Numbered from the stretch's first letter, positions 50,191 to 62,016 are shown. The stretch: 64,000 nt of DNA from Rhynchospora pubera (GCA_028095005.1 CM051461.1:171437144-171501143), one strand, 5' to 3'. A program made the numbers and translations. Notes: a model not told the origin generated them from the letters alone.

Positions 50191-50422
50191 TCTTTGTAAA
50201 AAACGATATTGGGAATAATTCTCTCATGGGCATGAATTACGATGAAGTTAAATACTGCCTAGTAGTACAATTACCTGTTGTTGATAAAATATGGTCCAAA
50301 TTTATGTCAAGAAACAACAGTGAGACCTTATCTAAAAAAGAAACAACAGTGAGAGAAAAATGAAAAGAAAAATGTGCTTACAATATTCCAACGAGACATT
50401 TTGACTACTGGGATGCTTCAGC

Positions 50423-50493
50423 TGGGATTGGAGGCTGCCTGATTATTTGCAGCATCTCTAATTGGTCTCTCTGTGTCAGAAATGCCACCGAAG
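50423..50493 (-). pseudogene. 71-bp BiP/HSP70 exon-2 fragment
   Basis: Read on the minus strand, this scrap matches BiP exon 2 around GGTGGCATTT, GACACAGAGAGAC, GATGCTGCAAATAATCAGGC and AGCCTCCAATCCCA at about nine of ten bases, with one base deleted after GGCATTT that shifts the frame. The peptide DAANNQAASNP corresponds to EAAKNQAASNP in the gene here. It contains no intron boundary, so it does not show whether it arose by DNA or RNA copying. Confidence 0.8.
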
Positions 50494-50741
50494 ACTGTGC
50501 TGACAGTGGAATGTATTTCCTTTTCGAAATAGAATCCAAGAAAATGAGGAGGTAAAAAGAATTGCTTAGAAAATATATATGTTGCACAGGTTTTATTTAA
50601 AGTGCATCTCCTGACAACAGTTACAGACAGCAAAATCAAACAGTAAATGCTACTCAGCATCTACACAACATGAAAGGTTTCAGTAAACAATGCCACATTT
50701 AATCAAGCAGATATGCAAATTCTTCCGGTTTGTGATTTCTT

Positions 50742-50786
50742 AGTCCCACGATGGCTTCTAAACCAAAATTGGAACGCTATATATAA
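50742..50786 (+). promoter_or_regulatory. snRNA-type Pol III promoter (USE and TATA) of SRP RNA
   Basis: AGTCCCACGATGG (50742-50754) fits the plant upstream sequence element RTCCCACATCG. TATATATAA (50778-50786) follows with about 24 bases between, the spacing typical of Pol III-transcribed plant U6-like genes. The predicted start 30 bases past the TATA is where SRP RNA homology begins. Confidence 0.8.
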
Positions 50787-50807
50787 TACCTTCTCCGACG
50801 GTTTGTC

Positions 50808-51110
50808 GCCGAGCTCAGTAACGAGGGCTTGTAACCCGAGTGGGGGCAGGGTGACACGGACGGTGGGATCGCAACCTGAGGTCGGGTCTGGTTCGGCTAT
50901 TAGTCGGCCCGCCCGTTCCAAGTTGGGCAGCTGATCCAAGCGGCTCCGGCGAAAGCCAGGGCTGATTGGGTCCTAGAGCGGAGGGGAACGCGTGAGGCTG
51001 GCCCCACAGAGCAGCGAACACCTCCCGCTCTCAACGGTGGAAGGACAACGGGCCCGTGCGGTCCAGATCCACCATGGCCTCAGAAGCCTCCCATCGAACG
51101 GTCACCTTTT
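50808..51110 (+). ncRNA. Signal recognition particle RNA (7SL)
   Basis: About 303 nt, the normal length for plant SRP RNA, which scaffolds the particle that brings ribosomes to the ER. The 5' Alu domain begins GCCGAGCTC and contains CTTGTAACCCGAGTGGGGGC, a plant 7SL hallmark. The S domain shows GGTTCGGCTATTAGTCGGCC, CCGTTCCAAGTTGGG, GCGGAGGGGAACG and GAGGCTGG with ACAGAGCAGCG, the asymmetric helix 8 loop bound by SRP54. Near the 3' end are GTGCGGTCCAGATCC and GCCTCCCATCGAACGGTCACC, and a TTTTT terminator at 51107-51111. Open protein frames here are incidental. The promoter and full set of domains suggest a working gene. Identification comes from remembered family motifs. Confidence 0.88.
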
Positions 51111-51111
51111 T
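51107..51111 (+). terminator. Pol III T-run terminator of SRP RNA
   Basis: Five Ts directly follow GGTCACC, the expected end of the RNA. Confidence 0.7.
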
Positions 51112-51340
51112 GCTGCCAGCGCTTCGTTCTACGAAACCCTTTCAATTAACCTTTAGTCGGCTCCAAACGAAAGCCCATTCTTAAAAGTAAAAAATGTGAT
51201 TGCCGTCTCCATTTTACCAGCAAATGATCCATTTTTCTAATACAAATGTGGCCCAACATGCCAATGGTTCCTACTCTGACAAAGTTAACGAGGGAACACT
51301 AGATTGTTCATATTGATAATTTTTTCACAATATATAAATT

Positions 51341-51765
51341 GAGAAGTTTAATATGCACTATAGTGCATAGGGTATTTCGTGCACCGCTGATTTTTTCGAG
51401 AGTATTTTTGTAAATTGACAAATTTAATTTAACCAATCTAAACTATATATTGAAATCTCATAGAAAATGAAATTTTATAATTTTTGAGATTTTATTACTA
51501 TATTTTCGAATTTTTTAAAACATGCCATTGTTGGAAAATTGTAAATAGTACAACATTTCAAAAATGGCATGTTTAAAAAATTCGAAAAAAATAGTAATAA
51601 AATCTAAAAATTGTAAATTTTGGTTAAATTCAATTTACAAAAATATTTTTAACCAAATATTTGAAAAAAAATATTTTGGTTAAATTCAATTTACAAAAAA
51701 AAAATTCGAAAAAGTCCTTGGTGTACGGAATGCCCTATGCACTATGGTGCATATTAAATTTTCTC
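51341..51765. mobile_element. Foldback MULE-type MITE with 10-bp target duplication, 425 bp
   Basis: Ends GAGAAGTTTAATATGCAC and GTGCATATTAAATTTTCTC are inverted copies; the arms continue through TAGTGCATAGGG and CCCTATGCACTA. The exact 10-base duplication TATATAAATT flanks it (51331-51340 and 51766-51775). The interior resembles the 25,750 element. Confidence 0.85.
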
Positions 51766-51775
51766 TATATAAATT

Positions 51776-52789
51776 TTATACATTTAACTATATAACTAAT
51801 AAATTCACAAGCTGGCACAACTTGTCAAATTATAGAATATAATTGTGCAATCTGGCAGAATTTGTCAAACTAAGGCTTGATTGGGAATTATCTGACGCGG
51901 GCTATTTAATTTGTAAAGATAAAAAGTAGAAGTCCGTAAGATTTTTTTTTTTTGAAGGTTAGCTGGCGAGAGCTAACCAACAAATTTATTAAAAAAATAA
52001 ATAAAAACTTAAAGAATTACAAGCTAATTACAAAAAAAGGAAAGAAAAAAGTTCAGATTTTGTCCAAAAGACATCAAAAAGTGCTATCCTAATGCAACAA
52101 TAAAAAAATCAAAGAAATAGTTGTCAAATTTATTCGGTAGAAAGATTCAGTAATACATGTCTTCGATAACCAAAGAAATAATAGTTATCTATTTTCAAAA
52201 GAGATGACATGTTTATCTCAAAGAGAGAGAGAGAGATGACGTGTCCAAATTAACAAATTTTGTGCACTTAACATCCATAAATCTATTTATTCGGTAGATA
52301 AGTTCAATATCAGTAATATAGTCAACTGACAACCCAGACCATTGTTTCTCTGACGTCTCAAAATAATATATTTGAACGTCCCTCTTTTACCAGAACAAAA
52401 TAATGGAAAGCAGTTAAAGTTCAACTTTTAACAATTCAGGTCGTTGGATATGGGGAACAACAGCATCCAGTGACAAAGCAATATTAAGTTACTGAGGATT
52501 ACGGTGCATTTATTACTGTAATTTCTCTATGTCAAAATTATAGGCACACCTGTTTTCCTTTATATTATTATATATGATTAGTGCCTGACTTGGGTTTCAT
52601 AGTAACTTTCGTGACTTGAGTCTTATGGTAAATGCAATTAAAAATTGAATTATTTAGAATAAAAATGAAAAAGTTAACTCAAATGTCAGAGTTGGATTCT
52701 AAAATTACTATAGGACATTCAAGATCCGGGACGTATTATCCAAAATCATAATCCTCATTCACATTTTAGAGCAGAGAACACCTCCCGAT
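51776..52789. other. Intergenic, with a possible retroposon 3' end
   Basis: A poly-T run at about 51,942-51,954, followed by GAAGGTTAGCTGGCGAGAGC and AACCAACAAATTTATT, could be the A-tailed 3' end of a minus-strand non-LTR element. Neither target duplication nor coding remnant was found. The rest is unremarkable AT-rich DNA. Confidence 0.35.
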
Positions 52790-54650
52790 GTTTCGTTTTT
52801 TGAGGCAGAATTTCACTTGCAACTTTGCAAGGTTTGATGTTTTGTTTTTTCCTTCAATACCAGTAATTATAACAGACACTGAAAAAGTGCATGTCTTCTT
52901 GCATGCTAATTCCAGCAACAACACATAAAAGTATACGTTTATGGCCATGTTAGGAATGTCTGGTACGTACCAGTATGCTGATTTTGTATCTTGATCTTTT
53001 ATGGTTGTTCGTCTGCAATTGCTTGAGCTTTTAATGTACCGGGGATTAAATGAGCCTAATTAAAGTTAAGCTAGTAATTCAGTAGCGGCTAGGGTCAAAA
53101 AAAAAAAAAAATCAACAGAGGGTAGGTAGGTTTATCAATACTGTAACAATGCCTTAGTACCTACAGAAAATTTCCATTACAATCAATACATGACTTCTAG
53201 GTACCACAAGGGATCTGTTGGAATTGGAACAATAAACAATACAGGATATATACATTGGTATTAACAAGAAAATTTCCGAAAAACTTTTTCCTAATTTCTG
53301 GCCTCGATATCTAGACCGAAGCTAGGAGTTGTTCCAAATGCAGTTATGCTTGAATTTCATTTTCTCTGGCCTTGTCATAAAAATCAAGATCAAAAGGTCC
53401 AGAACCCATGTTTAATATGGTCTTAGCTTCACACATTTGTATGCCAGCCCTGGCGCTCCAAAGGGAAACATTAATTGTACGTATATAATTAGGTCAGTAA
53501 GGTTCTAAACCATTGCCTGAAATGTCATGTCTACTGAAGCAGCATATATGATTACTATATATGTACAAGCAAATAGGTTTATCCAAATCATATATTAGAT
53601 CAATTAGTAGTAGACATTTCTTTGTTAACACGGACATGCCAAGCTAAGACCAAGTTTAATTGCCATACAAAGAATCATCAAAAAAATCTAATAACAATGC
53701 ATGAGAAGAATAAAAAAGGAAATTTAATAATCAAATCTTAATGCATTGCCATTGTTCAGGAGGTGATTGGGAACATATACTATACTGCTACCGTCCCAGT
53801 AATAGTGCCAAATGGAAGGGACAAATATAACTCGTTGTTATAGCTACCATGGTGGCAAGAAAACTTCATACAATATATATTACTGCCGTTGCATTTCTGA
53901 AACAAAGTCATAAGTCATAAAAGATACAATCCCTGTTTACAGCGTCTTTTTTCACTCGACCAACTACTGATATATAAAGGCAGACAAAAAATAAGATCTA
54001 ATAAGTGGGGATGTTAAGCATCTCCACCTCATATCCCAAAATAGCAAGTATGAAATGCATCTTCTTATTACACCCCTGAAAGAACTATCAGAAAACAAAA
54101 TAACAGTAAACATATAGTGCTAGATTGTGCCACTAAAGTAATTGCACCTAATTTCTTTTTACACAAAGGCAAAATTTGAGAGATGGATTTTACTCTCATA
54201 TGCAAATTGTGCCACCAAGATATCAACCTTAGCACTCCCAACAGCTTTAAAAACAGTCACTTTATCATACCACTTTCTCCCTTCCTTCTTACCTCCAGCC
54301 AATTCAGTTAATGTACCAGCAAAATCCACAAACGCCCCTGCTTCATCCGTTGCAACTTCTTCCACAAACACTCTGCCTCTCGAGAAGGCATCATCATCAC
54401 ACTGTTTCATCTCACATGTTAATGAACCAACCAAATCCAGATGTGCACCCGGCTTAAGCAACTTTCCCTTCACAATAGGTACGTTTGTGGTTCTACTGTA
54501 GGGCGCACAACATACTATATCAGCCATTCCAATGACTTGATCTAAGCCCTTGGCATAGTCAAAGGTAACAGAGGAAGAAGCAGGTTCTCTCGAATAGAGT
54601 TCAAGAGCAAAGTCCAGTGCTTTGGAGAAATTTGGGTTATAAATGATTGT
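52790..54650 (-). repeat. Segmental duplication, copy B (inverted partner of 8,080-9,845)
   Basis: This is the reverse-orientation copy of the SARD4-like 3' half and its downstream flank, about 45 kb from the first copy. Matching markers on the minus strand run in the same order, ending with GCATGCAAGAAGAC and AAGTGAAATTCTGCCTC. It ends at about 54,650, just before LTR-derived DNA. Confidence 0.8.
54159..54650 (-). pseudogene. 5'-truncated SARD4/ornithine cyclodeaminase-like copy
   Basis: About 160 codons stay open and match the C-terminal half of the gene at 7.5 kb: IIYNPNFSKALDFALELY, IGMADIVCCAPYSRTTNVP, VKGKLLKPGAHLDLVGS and VTVFKAVGSAKVDILVAQ. It shares that gene's ~11-residue loss (DEAGAFVDFAGTLTEL), so the loss preceded the duplication. 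Homology stops at the Rossmann-fold strand, and unrelated AT-rich sequence follows, so the N-terminal half is absent. No stop codon interrupts the retained frame. I call it a pseudogene because half the enzyme is missing; a short expressed protein cannot be excluded. Confidence 0.85.
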
Positions 54651-54699
54651 TAGGAAATTGTTCAATTTTAATTTTTGTGACTAATTACCAAGGTTTTAA

Positions 54700-54865
54700 A
54701 ATGTGATTTATGCAGTTTGACGGTTGGGTGGTGATTCAGCATTTATCGGTGATAAAACGGTAAAAAAACTGTTTATGCGGTGATAAAACGGATAAAACGG
54801 TAGTACGGTATAAACCAAAATTAAGATAAAACGGCGATAAAACGAAAAAAATGGAGTTTTTTAAA
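54700..54865 (+). repeat. Short GATAAAACGG repeats
   Basis: GATAAAACGG and variants occur about six times between 54,750 and 54,850, beside the truncated SARD4-like copy and the start of LTR1. Confidence 0.7.
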
Positions 54866-54867
54866 AA

Positions 54868-55528
54868 CTTGCTAATTACACTTAATTAATCCCATTAAAC
54901 AAAGAGTAAAGTAGATCTAGTGCAAAAGCTCAATTCGACACAAGAGAAAGGTAGGAAAAAGTATACCTCTCTTGATATTGTAATCAAGCGGCTCGAGCCT
55001 ACGGCTTAGAAATCGATGGCGTGCCCTCCACTCGTCCTTCGATCCAAACTCGACCTCGAGTCCACCACGAAATTAACCAAGACCTAGAAGCTATGCTAGT
55101 AGCTAGAAAGGTCTAAGCTAATCCCAAGCTTTCTCGTCTTCTTAATTAACCTTTTAATTAATGGAGAAATGGTGCTCAACACATGAGCTAAGGTGGGGAA
55201 GAGAGGTGTGTTGGTGGCGGCCAAGAGGAAAGAGAGGGGAGGTGGGTGGCGGCCAAAGAAGGAAGAGAGAGAGAGAGCCAAGGAGCCTCCACAAGAGTCC
55301 TTTTATAATGCTCAAACCCTAACCAATAGTTCCAACTATTTATAAGTGTGTCACCTACCTACTACCACCCTAATGGGCCAGCCACATAAAGGCCTATATG
55401 GGCTTCACACACTCATTTAATTGAATCTTAAATCAATTACTTAGGTCCACCAATTGATGCTCTACTTTTGGGCTATATATTTAATATATAAATATTGGCC
55501 CATTAATTTAATATAACTATTATAAGTA
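54868..55528 (-). mobile_element. LTR1, proximal part (interrupted by Helitron)
   Basis: This LTR fragment is homologous in the same orientation to the solo LTR2 that follows. Shared markers are TATACCTCTCTTG, CTCGAGTCCAC, GCTCAACACATGAGCTA and GCGGCCAA. It stops at 55,528 and appears to resume at 61,712 with the sequence expected from LTR2, so the 6.2 kb between is an insertion. Confidence 0.75.
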
Positions 55529-55557
55529 TCTCAATTTCAAGCTGAAAGAGGACTGTA

Positions 55558-57318
55558 TGTTAGTAAGTGTGTAATTTTCAAAGCTTTAGCTAATTACAAG
55601 TTAATTAAGCCAAGAACATCACACACAAAGGATCTAGTACACAAGCTATTCAAACACACGAGAAAAAGGGTTGGAAGTATACCTCTCTTGGTATCGCAAC
55701 CAAGAGGCTCGTTCCAACGGATTGGTGTCGGTGGCGTGCTCTCCAAGAACCTCCACGCCGTGCGCCTCGAGTCCACTAAGGAATTAACCACCTTCTCAAA
55801 TCAATTATGCTAGTAATTGAGAGAAGTGTGTCTAATTCCAAATCTTTCCCTCTTCAAGTTAATTCTCCAATTAATTTAGTGGAAAAGCTTGCTCAACACA
55901 TGAGCTAGGTGGTGTGTGGAAGAGAGAAAGGGGAATGAAAATTCTGAAATTTTCTTCCCTTGTTGTGAGGTGCGGCCAAAGAGAGAAGGAGAGAGAGAGG
56001 TGTGTGGAGGCTAGGGTTTGCTCCCAAAGAACACCCCTTTATATAGACCTCATACCCTAGCTCTCATCCATATTTTGATGGACCAAAATACCCCTATGGT
56101 AGCCGCACCTACCTACCCCATTTGTGGGTTGGGCCTCAAGTCAAGTTGAGCCCAATAGTCTTCCATTTTATTACACCTTCCATTTGGCATTAAATTAACT
56201 AATTAATTTAAGGCCCAATTTGCTCATTTTATTAAATGTGTTGATTATTATTAATTATTAACTATTTAATAATTAATATGGAATTAGTCAATGCATTTAA
56301 TTATTTCGATATGATCTATTTGACTTAATTAATCATAACGGTCCATAACGGTATACGATTAATTAATCAACTTATCATATTTTGCAAAACCAATTGTTGT
56401 AAATAAACAATTAATGCACGTGTGGTTAAACACCTTATTATGTGTGACCCTTTGAGGATTTATGCTATGTTGGACATGGAATTAAATCGCTATTTAATTC
56501 CAATAATCATAAGCGGTATCTAGCAACACGTTATGATTCCCAATTCGCATAAATAGTGTACAGCTACAAAATTTCAATCCTGCATAAGAGAACAATTATG
56601 TTTCTCTATTTTGATTCTTATGTCACACGATATCATCGTATAATCCAAGATAGGAATGTGTCATTCTTGCAGATTATACGTTTCTTGATCTAGAGATAAT
56701 TGTATCAGTTGCTAGCAAACAATCTATCTCCATCAAGGGGCCCAAACAGATATCGTCACTCACTAAGTGAATTAATGAGGGACATACGGTTTTCTTGATA
56801 ATTAGCTTTTCCCCGCACAATTCAAGAATACTTAAATCAAGTCCGTATAGCAGCCTTTATCAGGAATCAGCGGTAGACATGATTTATAGCATCTATCCTC
56901 ATGTGGAAAAGATAATCATCTCAAACTTAGAACCAAAATCATAACGAAATAAATAATGACACGTAACACAATCCATATATTTATTTCGTGGGGTCCAGTC
57001 CTGTACTATGTTCTATAACATATACATATGCAATTAAGTTGGTTACTCTTAACCTATGATTTATAGAACTTAATCATTACTTAACTTGCATACTAATCTT
57101 ATTGATAATTAATGTCCTTTGTTAATTATCAAGATTATGGACTTTTAGATTTATCGTTGTCATTTACTACTAAATGAATAACAGTGATCTATATTTCAGA
57201 TCCTCAACCTGAATGAACTGTCAACGAGTAAATCAAAGAACAAATGATCTGAAATCACCAATAACATAAACTATAGAAGTAGCCTAATAAGATTGGCTTC
57301 TAGGACATATCTCTAACA
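55558..57318 (-). mobile_element. Solo LTR (LTR2), 1,761 bp, with 5-bp target duplication
   Basis: The plus strand begins TGTTAGTAAG and ends CTCTAACA, flanked by CTGTA at 55553-55557 and 57319-57323. The LTR is read on the minus strand (TGTTAGAG at its start). A minus-strand TATATAAAGG near 56,045 would be its promoter. No internal retrotransposon region or second LTR lies next to it, so recombination probably left a solo LTR. The superfamily is not determined. Confidence 0.88.
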
Positions 57319-57323
57319 CTGTA

Positions 57324-60300
57324 GACTAACTTCCAATCCCAGCCGTCTGATTTTTGCACTCTACGTGATGGATTTGATCCAGCCCCTTCGCCTCCACTGA
57401 GAATTCTCGACTCCTTTTGCTCCTGCTTTTCTGTGTGCATTCGTTAGTATCTTTCGTGATGCTATTTACTGCCACACAAATTATTGTTTTTGATCTGTTT
57501 TGATGCAGTCGCACCACGGAACGATGCACCGAATTCTTCGTATAAGATGGGTACATATTGAAGGAGGAGACACATGATGAGTTCTATTCATTTTGAGTGG
57601 ACACAGATCACATAAACCAAAAAAGATCAGTGGAGGCAAGGGTACACGGTCTGCATGCTCCGGAGCATCTTCTAGCTTCTTCTCCTGTTGTGTCTTCCCA
57701 CCGCTGTACTTTACTCTTCTACTAAGCGCATGAGGGGAGAAAGAAAAGAGAGAGAGACCGACGAAGGGATGGAGCGGAGAGGCAAGGGCTGTGGTTGGTG
57801 AGCTTTCCTGTCCTACTTTGCCTCCCTCTTCTCTCCACCGTAGCATCGCCTCGATTGATCTCTGCGTCACCTCGCTCGATGGATTCAGCAGCACATCAGG
57901 TCCTCCATCTTCTCAAAACTAGATTTCGTTTATATAAATCAAGAAGAATTTCTATTTTTTTTCCTTTATTTTACATCCTCCGTTTTTCTGATGCTGTAAT
58001 TTTTGTTGTTTTCATGCGTTCAATGATGAGGTAGGAATGTCATGATAACGACCACTAATAAATAAATAGTGTAACAAAATTACTTTGCGATAATTATTTT
58101 AATGCTCTTTACTTTTTTTTACTCTCATTTCTTGTAGGTTTTCTATTTTTCACAATTTGGTTGATGGGTGATTTGCTTTGCCTTCTTGGACTACAGAGGT
58201 CTACTACTTGAGATTTTTTTTAGGCTGCCCTCAGTCACCAACTAGCGTTTTCTTTTCTTACATTAGTGGTCTTTCTCAAATAGATGAAAATATTTCAAAA
58301 AATAATAATAAAACTATTCTGATATAGCAGATTACAGTGAGAAAACAATGATAGGTAAATACAAACATTGCCCACAAGTTTGGAAAGATTCTCAAATTTA
58401 TCAGATTGACATTTATAATATTTATTTATATTGCAGAGAATACACAATGAGCTATATTTCTGTGGATGTGACTTTTATCAGGTTTTGTTATCCCTTTCAT
58501 CTCTTTTTTAGCCAATCCAAAAAAAAATTGATCAATTTGATGAGTTCTGTTCAAAATCATCATAAACGGCAGTCTATCATTGATATTTCTGAAGATGAAA
58601 TTACATTTTATATTTATCATATATAGTAATAGTACCTTTATGTACTGTTATAAACCTGATTAGACGTAAACAAGGGTAAAAATAGAATCAGTTTTTAAGA
58701 TTGAAAACTAATAGTGAATTTTCTTGCTGCAAATGAAAGTGTAGTTTGTTTGCCACATTTTTAGATCACCATATGTAATATTTGTTTCTATTGTAGTGAT
58801 GTGCACTTCAAGTATCATTTATGTGGATGCCGCTTCTACCAGGATTTGCTATCTTATTTTATCTTTTTTTTTGGCCAATTCAAACAAATTTAATCTATTT
58901 TATGAGTTTTGTTTAATGTTAGCATAATTAGTTTCATAAGCAGACATTGAGGCCTTTTTAAATTAAACAAAAGTATTTTGCAGGCTTCTTTTTGCCATTA
59001 AAAGTGTTCTGCCCTTTGAATTATTCTCTTTTTCTCAGCACGTTAACCTACTTAAAAATTTAAGGTGATTGAAATTAATCTAAAAGGTTCATTGTGCATC
59101 CTTTTTTCAATTGTGTAGGTTGCACAAGAAGAGTTGGCTTGCCAATGTGATTATGTATCATGTATCAAGAGTTATTCGTCCCAAAGGTTCAGTTGCTGCT
59201 ATCTTTTCTGATTGCTAGATTTGGTATGTTACTATGTTCTCTTATGTTTAGTCAGTGGTTATTGAGTGTTGTGTAATAATTTCTATTAATGAAATATTTT
59301 TTCCCCTTTTTGACTTAGTTTTGTTGCTCTTTTCAGATTTCTAAAGAAACCTCTGCTGCTCTTTCCTCAACAGATTTGAATATCGGTCAATTTAACCATG
59401 GTACCCTTGACTTTATGAATTGATTCACTATTTCTTCTTCTTTCTGTTGAGTATTGACCTGCGGAATTTCTCTTATCTTACCATGAAAGCATGCTATAAG
59501 GCCTGGCCATTGTTCTGGTATAGTCTTCTTTTTTTTTCTTCCTCCTGCGTTTTCATTTGCTAATTCTTGGGGCTTCTCTTCTCTCTATAAAGCTATTCAG
59601 CTTTCTTTTTTATGTTTCTGGTTTAATTTTATCAGCTTTCATTCTCATGGATAAAGAAGTTTGGAAAGAGCTCATGCATTTAGATGTCAGAAAAGTAGTG
59701 AGGTTTGCTGGGTTGATGTATTATAATTTGAAAAATTGTTTGAAGGTATTTACTTTTTTTCTAAAAAGTAAGTACTGTGTTACAGACTATTGTTGTCAGT
59801 ATAATATTCTTTGCATTACTAGGCTTTCAGTTATCCAAATATTAACAGATTAAGGATTGTCAGAGCTACTGTGCCATCAAATTTATCACTATACAAACTA
59901 TATTGTCTTTCCTTTTTCTGTCCTACCACTATACAATTACATACGTTCTTGCCTAATGTGGTTTTCATGTAGGCCTTCTTATATCAATTTGTAGTTCGTC
60001 CGACTGGCATTCGTTTGTGTTTTTAGAAACTGATTCAATGATATTTTTCTTTTTACGAATAGACAACAGTGCTCTGATCGAAAGTGTCATCTGAAAGGTT
60101 TTGTAAACGTTCGATGAAAAGTTTTAGATACTGAAAGTTGTGTTGGATATATGGAGACGTTAACTCTAGGTGTGTAAATTTCTGTAATGCATATTTACTG
60201 TTCCATGCTGGTTTTTGTTTTTTCTAATAAATAAGGACTACTATTTTATGTTGTTTGTTTATGTCTTCTAATGAACTAGCACATATTTTAGATAGGAAGG

Positions 60301-61680
60301 GAAATGGAGCATCGAGGCTCTTCTGGTATTAAAAAAATAAATTTTAAAGCTTATTATATATATATAGCATTAGTGATCCTGTGTCTTTCTCATTTTTTTT
60401 TATTTTACAATCGCTGAAGGCTTCCTCTTTTCTCCCAAATCATGTTACTCATATCTCACACTCTTCCATGGTTGTTTCAAGATTAACACAATACCATGAA
60501 AGGACATGTTAGTATAAATAACTCCAAGTAATAATGATTAATTGAATAATGTGTTGTGGATGGCTTGCAATAAAATTAATGATTTCAAATCTTCAAGGGA
60601 CGATGCTTTTCTTAACATAATTTAGTTTATTAATTTATTAGTTCAATCACTGATATTTGGTTTATTTATAATTTCTTAATGTATTGCTTATGTGCCAGTA
60701 GCATGCTAATAGTGCTGATCTACTAGCTCATACCAGCATATTTTTGTTGAACTAATAAACTTGGCGCTTACAATTCTTTATTAATATTAAATCTTATACT
60801 GGCTTGCTGTATGTTGTGTACTTGCATGTACATTTGTTTATAAGACTCAAGGTCTTTCAAGTTAGAAATGTCAAAAACGGTGTTCATTATCTTTATACAT
60901 TTTTTATATATTTATAATATATCCAGAGAATATTTTGAATTTTATTTTAGTGTTAGGATTGGTTTTCTAACTTCTCTTATCCTAAACTTTGCTTACATAT
61001 AGAAATATGTAGTTTTAGAGATTGAACACTACAACATGGTGTAACAAATAATGATGAATTAGGCTCTTTGAAGAAACCTGCATCAGCCTCAATCTGCCAT
61101 TTGTAAGGAGCTTCAAAATGTCAGGTAACTTATAATACAAAAATTATAATAACTGAAGTAATGCTTAGTTATTCTCTAAAAAAATAAATAATATTCCATT
61201 GGCGTCAATTACTTTCTTGCAAAAAGGGATCTTCAGATTAATCATTTAATGTGTTAGCCAACTTCCTTTGAGTGTGATATATGCTATGTAAGCCAATTTT
61301 AGTTTGACTTTTGAGGCTGTATTGTACTGACAAATCAAAAGTGTGGTATTGTGATTCTAGCTGTGGTGGATGAATTATAATACAATCAAGGATAAAACAA
61401 ATCTCACGAGCCATACAATGTTCTATTTGCAGAGCTCTTTAGTAAACCATATTTAGCTAATTTTTAAATTAGTCCAGCTATTTAATTGTTATAACTCTTT
61501 GATCTATCTATTTAGTTGGTGTACTCCTTTTATTTTTCCAGAGCATAACCATTTATCCGTATATATGATAACATTGGACACTCATTTAAAATTATAAGTA
61601 TCCGTTGCAACTTCATTTTTCCATTTCAAAAAAAAAAATATTATACTAAACGAAACAACATAAGCACTGCAAGTTAATCT
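57324..61680 (+). other. Helitron interior with captured-looking sequence
   Basis: A GC-richer stretch at 57,560-57,900 looks like a host 5' region; ATG at 57,879 opens MDSAAHQ before a possible GT donor. Two similar exon-like blocks, near 58,436-58,560 and 58,796-58,920, each follow an AG and share ATTT(C/A)TGTGGATG, then TTATCAGG/TACCAGG. A third AG-bounded block is near 59,118. I do not recognise the source gene. The rest is AT-rich. Confidence 0.4.
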
Positions 61681-61711
61681 TACATCGCACGGAGCGCGAT
61701 GCATCAGCTAG

Positions 61712-61905
61712 TTTATATTAAATTGTGTTGAACTGAAAATAATTATTAACTAATTATTAATTCTTAGGGGATTAGCTAATACATTAAATCATTTCTATAT
61801 GATCCATTTGACTTAATTAATTATATTGGTATATAATCAATAAATCAACTCATCATATTTTCTCAACACACATTGATGCGAATAAATGACTAATATACTT
61901 GATAG
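61712..61905 (-). mobile_element. LTR1, distal part (truncated)
   Basis: This resumes the LTR interrupted at 55,528, with TTTATATTAAATTGTGTTG, TATATGATCCATTTGACTT and AATCAACTCATCATATTTT matching LTR2 at 56,230-56,400 in the same orientation. Homology fades by about 61,905, so LTR1 lacks its far end. Confidence 0.7.
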
Positions 61906-62016
61906 GCGGGTTTCACATCGAAATATTCAACCCTTTTAGGCCTTAATTTCAATTAAATGCTTGTGTTTTAGTTAGATTTTAATGCAATTTAGGTTAGAAA
62001 TGTGGTACTGCTATTT

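Larger units (their letters stand above)
50200..50807 (+). repeat. Duplicated SRP locus upstream flank
   Basis: 50,217-50,320 matches 39,775-39,880 (CATGGGCATGAATTACGATG against TATGGGCACGAATTGTAATG, then TTGATAAAATAT and GTCCAAATT). The match resumes at 50,710 up to the promoter. About 300 extra bases between these parts, absent from the other copy, hold the BiP-like scrap. Confidence 0.75.
55529..61711 (+). mobile_element. Non-autonomous Helitron carrying a nested solo LTR
   Basis: The 5' end is A followed by TCTCAATTTC at 55529. The 3' end has hairpin CATCGC-ACGGAGC-GCGATG (61683-61701), six bases, CTAG (61708-61711), then T. Both flanks belong to one LTR, which resumes in register, supporting insertion between A and T. 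Without the nested LTR2 the element is about 4.4 kb. It encodes no Rep or helicase. Content at 57,480-59,400 looks like captured host DNA with splice-like boundaries, but no gene is recognised. The 3' end is convincing; the 5' end is inferred from the LTR join. Confidence 0.7.

Noticed and set aside
50703..51021. Protein-coding frames across the SRP RNA
   Set aside because: They coincide with a structured RNA gene with its own Pol III-type promoter and terminator.
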